A stretch of 64,000 bases of DNA from assembly GCF_000515315.1 (NCBI RefSeq), contig NZ_KI911562.1:950505-1014504 (forward strand), given 5' to 3'. The notes below the pieces were generated by a model that was not told the origin of the DNA, did no database searches, and saw only the letters and a list, made by a program, of their open reading frames with translations. The first letter of the stretch is position 1. Each line of letters begins with the position of its first letter. The position numbers and the translations under genes were made by a program. The stretch is from Asinibacterium sp. OR53 (lineage in GTDB: Bacteria > Bacteroidota > Bacteroidia > Chitinophagales > Chitinophagaceae). This document shows positions 60,335 to 64,000 of this stretch, in pieces.

Positions 60335-62641
60335 ATGCAAGATTATCTGAAAGGACTGAATGAGCCCCAGTTGGAAGCGGTAACGCATATCAACGGGCCG
60401 CTGATGATTGTGGCCGGAGCAGGGAGTGGAAAAACAAAAGTGCTGACTACCCGTATCGCGCATCTCATGGCCCATGGTATTGATTCGTTTAACATACTGG
60501 CACTGACCTTTACCAACAAGGCAGCAGCCGAAATGAAAGAAAGGGTTGAAAAAATACTGGGTAATACAGAAGCACGTAATCTTTATATAGGCACTTTCCA
60601 CAGCGTTTTTGCCCGTTTGCTGCGGGCCGAAGCGCATCGCCTCGGCTATCCGGCCAATTTCACCATTTACGATACCGACGATAGCCGGTCGGTGATTAAA
60701 ACAGTGGTCAATGAACTGAACCTTGACGATAAACATTATAAGCCCAATATTGTAGGCAGCCGCATTTCAGCTGCCAAGAATGCGTTGATGACTCCGGCTG
60801 AATATGCACTCGATCATTTTATACAACAGGAAGACATGCGCGCCAACCGGCCCGCCATTGCGCAGATCTATGCTGCTTACGCCAGCCGCTGTTTCAAGAA
60901 CGGCGCCATGGATTTCGATGACCTGCTGTTGAAAATGTATGAAGTGCTTAAACATTTTCCGGACGCACTGCATAAATACCAGCACAAGTTTAAATACATC
61001 ATGATCGATGAGTACCAGGATACCAACCCTGTCCAGTACCAGATAGCCAAATTACTGGCCGCCGTGCACGAGAACATTTGCGTGGTGGGCGATGATGCAC
61101 AAAGTATTTACAGTTTCCGCGGCGCTACTATTGAGAACATTCTCCAGTTTCAGAAAGATTATGATGATGTGAAAGTGGTGAAGTTGGAACAGAATTACCG
61201 CAGCAGCAAGAACATCATCCATGTTGCCAATGAAGTGATCAGGAATAACAAAGGGCAGATTCCCAAAAACCTGTGGACAGATAATGCCGAAGGCGACAAG
61301 ATCAGACTGGTGCGTACCATGACCGATAACGACGAAGGACGGTTTGTGGCAGATACTATTCAGGAACAAAAGCTGCGCAATCATTACCTCAACCGGGATT
61401 TTGCCATCCTCTATCGCACCAACGCACAAAGCCGTTCTTTTGAAGAAAGCCTGCGGCGGATGGGTATACCCTATCGCATCTATGGAGGACTGAGTTTCTA
61501 CCAGCGCAAAGAGATCAAAGATTTCCTGGCTTACCTGCGTGTGATCATCAATACAAAAGATGAAGAAGCGCTCAAACGCATCATCAATTACCCGGTAAGG
61601 GGCATTGGTAAAACCACGATTGAAAAATGCGTGATCATTGCCAATGAACAGAATATTCCCATGTTCGATGTGCTTACCCGCGCTGCAGAATTTGGTTTTA
61701 AAGCAGGCACATTGGAAGCGTTGCAGAATTTCGTTACCATGATCCGTTATTTTCAGAGCCTCTTAGCTGAAAAGAACGCTTACGATGTAGCGGTGCAGGT
61801 AGGCAAGCATACCAATATTGTAAAAGAACTCTTCAACGACAAGACCACAGAAGGATTGGCCCGTTATGAGAACATCCAGGAATTGCTGAACTCTATCAAG
61901 GAATGGATCGAAAGTCCGGCTAATGAAGATGGAGAAGTAGGCAATAAATCGCTGGGTGCTTACCTCCAGCAAATCACTTTACTCACCGATGCCGATGACG
62001 ATAAAGAAAATAGCGATGTGGTAAAACTGATGACTATACATGCTGCAAAGGGACTTGAATTCGGATGCGTATTTGTGGCCGGTGTGGAAGAAAGTCTTTT
62101 CCCCAGTGGCATGGCCATCAATACCCGGGAAGAACTCGAAGAAGAACGCCGGCTTTTTTATGTGGCGGTAACCCGTGCCAAGCAACGGTTGTGGCTAACG
62201 TATGCCAATTCGCGCTACCGTTTTGGACAGTTGGTACAAAATGAGCCGAGCCGGTTCATTGATGAAATGCCCGAGCAGTATATCGATAAAAGCTATGCCG
62301 GTGGTGGTGCGCGGAACAGTACCGGATTTGATCAGCGGTTTGGCGGATTTGGCGCCGCGCCTGCCAGGAAAGCTCCGGCGAGCAGACAACCAAGTAAGCC
62401 CGAATACCTGCCGCCTGCGCCACCGAATAAAGTAGTGGAACACAAACCTTCGATAGATTTTGTGGCAAGCGATGTTTCGGCATTGCAAGCGGGGCAAGAA
62501 GTAGAGCACCAGAAATTCGGGTTCGGCAAGGTCGTTGCAATAGAAGGTTCTAATCATAATCCCATTGCCACTATTCAGTTTCAGCTGAATGGAGAAAAAA
62601 AGATCATGCTCAATTATGCAAAACTCAGGATTGTGGAGTAA
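60335..62641 (+). CDS. pcrA: UvrD/PcrA-type ATP-dependent DNA helicase
   Basis: Superfamily 1 3'-5' helicase in repair and replication. Walker A GAGSGKT (28-34), motif Ia LTFTNKAAAEM, motif II DEYQDTN, motif III GDDAQSIYSFRGA, motif IV YRTNAQSRSFE, motif V TIHAAKGLEF and motif VI VAVTRAK are all present. A disordered stretch (about 665-710) leads to a Tudor-like C-terminal domain (QEVEHQKFGFGKVV), which binds RNA polymerase in PcrA. PcrA versus UvrD is a naming choice. Confidence 0.95.
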   Translation: MQDYLKGLNEPQLEAVTHINGPLMIVAGAGSGKTKVLTTRIAHLMAHGIDSFNILALTFTNKAAAEMKERVEKILGNTEARNLYIGTFHSVFARLLRAEAHRLGYPANFTIYDTDDSRSVIKTVVNELNLDDKHYKPNIVGSRISAAKNALMTPAEYALDHFIQQEDMRANRPAIAQIYAAYASRCFKNGAMDFDDLLLKMYEVLKHFPDALHKYQHKFKYIMIDEYQDTNPVQYQIAKLLAAVHENICVVGDDAQSIYSFRGATIENILQFQKDYDDVKVVKLEQNYRSSKNIIHVANEVIRNNKGQIPKNLWTDNAEGDKIRLVRTMTDNDEGRFVADTIQEQKLRNHYLNRDFAILYRTNAQSRSFEESLRRMGIPYRIYGGLSFYQRKEIKDFLAYLRVIINTKDEEALKRIINYPVRGIGKTTIEKCVIIANEQNIPMFDVLTRAAEFGFKAGTLEALQNFVTMIRYFQSLLAEKNAYDVAVQVGKHTNIVKELFNDKTTEGLARYENIQELLNSIKEWIESPANEDGEVGNKSLGAYLQQITLLTDADDDKENSDVVKLMTIHAAKGLEFGCVFVAGVEESLFPSGMAINTREELEEERRLFYVAVTRAKQRLWLTYANSRYRFGQLVQNEPSRFIDEMPEQYIDKSYAGGGARNSTGFDQRFGGFGAAPARKAPASRQPSKPEYLPPAPPNKVVEHKPSIDFVASDVSALQAGQEVEHQKFGFGKVVAIEGSNHNPIATIQFQLNGEKKIMLNYAKLRIVE

Positions 62642-64000
62642 ATACTGGGATGCATTGCTGGCAACGGTTCTGTCGGCCTTTGCCCTTTACCTGCTGACGA
62701 AGCACAGCGGCATAGGCATCTCTCCCGATTCTGTCGAATATATCACCACGGCGGAAAACATTCGCCAGCATGGCCGCATGGCAGATTTTACAGGCTTGCT
62801 GCTGGTGCTTTTTCCGGCAGGATATCCCTGCCTGCTGGCCGCTGTACAATTTATTACAGGGTTATCGGTGATGGCATTTGCCCCGGTATTGAACAGTTTG
62901 TTGTTCGGTGGGGTTTTATTCGCAACGGCAACCATCATCAACGGACTGGAAAAAACCGCCACCTGGTATAGAAGCTTGTTCCTGCTGGCACTGGTATTGA
63001 GCCGCTGTATGTTGCAAACCTATTCCATGTTGTGGTCCGAAACAGTCTTTGTTTTACTCATTTTGGTTTTTATCATCCAGGCGCAGTGGTACCTGCAACA
63101 AAAAACCTGGCGCTCTTTACTGCTCTTATCACTGATAACCGCCATTACACTGGTTACGCGTTATGCCGGGGTGGTATTATTGGCAGTGGGAAGTATACTG
63201 ATGCTGGCCGATGAAACGCTTGGCAGAAAAAAAAAGATACAACACCTGCTGGTCTTTAACCTTACCGGTGCATCCTTGCTGGCAGCAAACCTGATCAGGA
63301 ACCATTTCGTGTCGAAAAGTTTTACCGGTGTCAGAGAAAGAGCAGAAAGGGGTTTATGGGATAATTTGCTCGACATCGGGAACACATTTGGTAGTTGGTT
63401 GCCATTCATGAAGGGCTATGAAAAAGCGATGGCCGTGCTGTTCATGATTGTAGTATTACTGGCATTGGGGGTGGTAGTATACCGGATACTACAGCAGCAG
63501 TTTTTTCGGTCTTACGAAATGGTGCTGTCGCTTTTTTTCCTGGTGTATGCTTTATTCATGGTAACGATTGCTACAGTTTCGCGTTTTGAAGAGCTGAACA
63601 GTCGCCTGTTGTTGCCATTATATATTCCGATGTTACTGTTGCTTACCGGCTGGTTTATCCCGGCAGTGCAAAGCACATTCGGCATGAAAAAGATTACGCT
63701 CTGTGCCTTGATGTTCTTTTTGTATGCCTCCTTCCAATGGTACCAGTACCGGCAGAATGCCAATGCATGGGAAGACATAAAAGACGCCGGCATTCCCGGT
63801 TATACCGAAGATAGCTGGACGCAGTCGGAAACCATCGATTATATACGCAAGCACAAAAAGGAGTTGGGTTCGCTTGTGTATGCGAATGCCAATGATGCCA
63901 TATATTTTCTTACCGGCATGCGGGCCAACGTATTACCGCATAAGGACATACAGAAAGAGGTCAAAGAATGTATTGACCATCCATCGTTTTGTGTGGTAAT
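62616..64000 (+). CDS. GT-C-like glycosyltransferase or related multi-pass membrane protein, 3' truncated
   Basis: The frame starts at the ATG 62616, 26 bases inside the helicase gene, and runs open to the window end (about 461 residues). Many hydrophobic segments are seen; an Asp near the start in GISPDSVEYITTAENI and a following FPAGYPCLLA fit the first loop of GT-C enzymes (Asp in an extracytoplasmic loop). After the membrane part a soluble stretch (SETIDYIRKHKKELG) follows. Such proteins use polyprenyl-phosphate sugars; the acceptor is unknown. Confidence 0.75.
   Translation, partial: MQNSGLWSKYWDALLATVLSAFALYLLTKHSGIGISPDSVEYITTAENIRQHGRMADFTGLLLVLFPAGYPCLLAAVQFITGLSVMAFAPVLNSLLFGGVLFATATIINGLEKTATWYRSLFLLALVLSRCMLQTYSMLWSETVFVLLILVFIIQAQWYLQQKTWRSLLLLSLITAITLVTRYAGVVLLAVGSILMLADETLGRKKKIQHLLVFNLTGASLLAANLIRNHFVSKSFTGVRERAERGLWDNLLDIGNTFGSWLPFMKGYEKAMAVLFMIVVLLALGVVVYRILQQQFFRSYEMVLSLFFLVYALFMVTIATVSRFEELNSRLLLPLYIPMLLLLTGWFIPAVQSTFGMKKITLCALMFFLYASFQWYQYRQNANAWEDIKDAGIPGYTEDSWTQSETIDYIRKHKKELGSLVYANANDAIYFLTGMRANVLPHKDIQKEVKECIDHPSFCVV

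Noticed and set aside
1..64000. Insertion sequences, prophage or integrative element
   Set aside because: No transposase, integrase, relaxase or phage structural gene was found on either strand.

Overview
The window looks like chromosomal DNA of a Bacteroidota bacterium, most likely of the Chitinophagaceae. This is an inference from three things: promoter-like TAnnTTTG boxes instead of classical -10 boxes, mostly AT-rich start regions without Shine-Dalgarno sequences, and lineage-typical families (DUF2480, DUF5916, a TonB-dependent receptor with a carboxypeptidase-like N-domain, long tailed Rho, S9 peptidase). I see no rRNA, transposase, integrase or CRISPR array. One tRNA gene (Phe, GAA) is present.

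Layout. 1-6.1 kb: periplasmic parvulin isomerase (5' cut), DUF2480, S9 peptidase, nadD, a FeoA-domain protein and ybeY. 6.1-7.5 kb: a small accessory island with a 20-bp direct repeat, an HNH-like protein and a MntA/HepT toxin-antitoxin pair. 7.5-19.9 kb: mnmG, two exported amidohydrolases with partly lost metal sites, a DUF5916 outer-membrane-like protein, polA and a SnoaL-like protein. 20-26.3 kb (minus): a lipoprotein operon (COG3014-like, LpoB-like, Tyr/Asn-rich protein), selD-mnmH for tRNA selenouridine, and rho. 26.5-30 kb: a PAS protein with a histidine box but no ATPase domain, asnS, tRNA-Phe and a ParE-type toxin with a 56-residue antitoxin. 30-42.6 kb: mixed accessory metabolism (ThuA, Fic, PQQ dehydrogenase with cytochrome c, CHRD lipoprotein, GH39-like and GH2 enzymes, PhzF, DinB, cyclase, DoxX).

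42.7-55.4 kb is the most interesting part. A minus-strand operon cysH-cysD-cysN-cysE-cysK-cobA-cysJ-cysI carries assimilation from sulfate to cysteine. It is preceded by an unlisted 38-codon reading frame with five cysteine codons in a row and two more soon after, which resembles a cysteine-sensing leader peptide. The convergent TonB-dependent receptor gene, which ends beside cysI, also has a short Cys/Met-containing leader frame. Both promoters carry the same near-palindrome (CTACTAAAATAGTAG-like), so receptor and operon probably form one sulfur regulon. Upstream of the receptor promoter lies a structured, gene-free stretch ending in an intrinsic terminator.

55.5-64 kb: a conserved small protein, a nucleoid-associated protein, DUF3820, a penicillin acylase-family hydrolase, an orphan LuxR-type response regulator, a UvrD/PcrA helicase and the start of a GT-C-like membrane protein cut by the window end. 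Functions are assigned from motifs read by eye; no database search was run.
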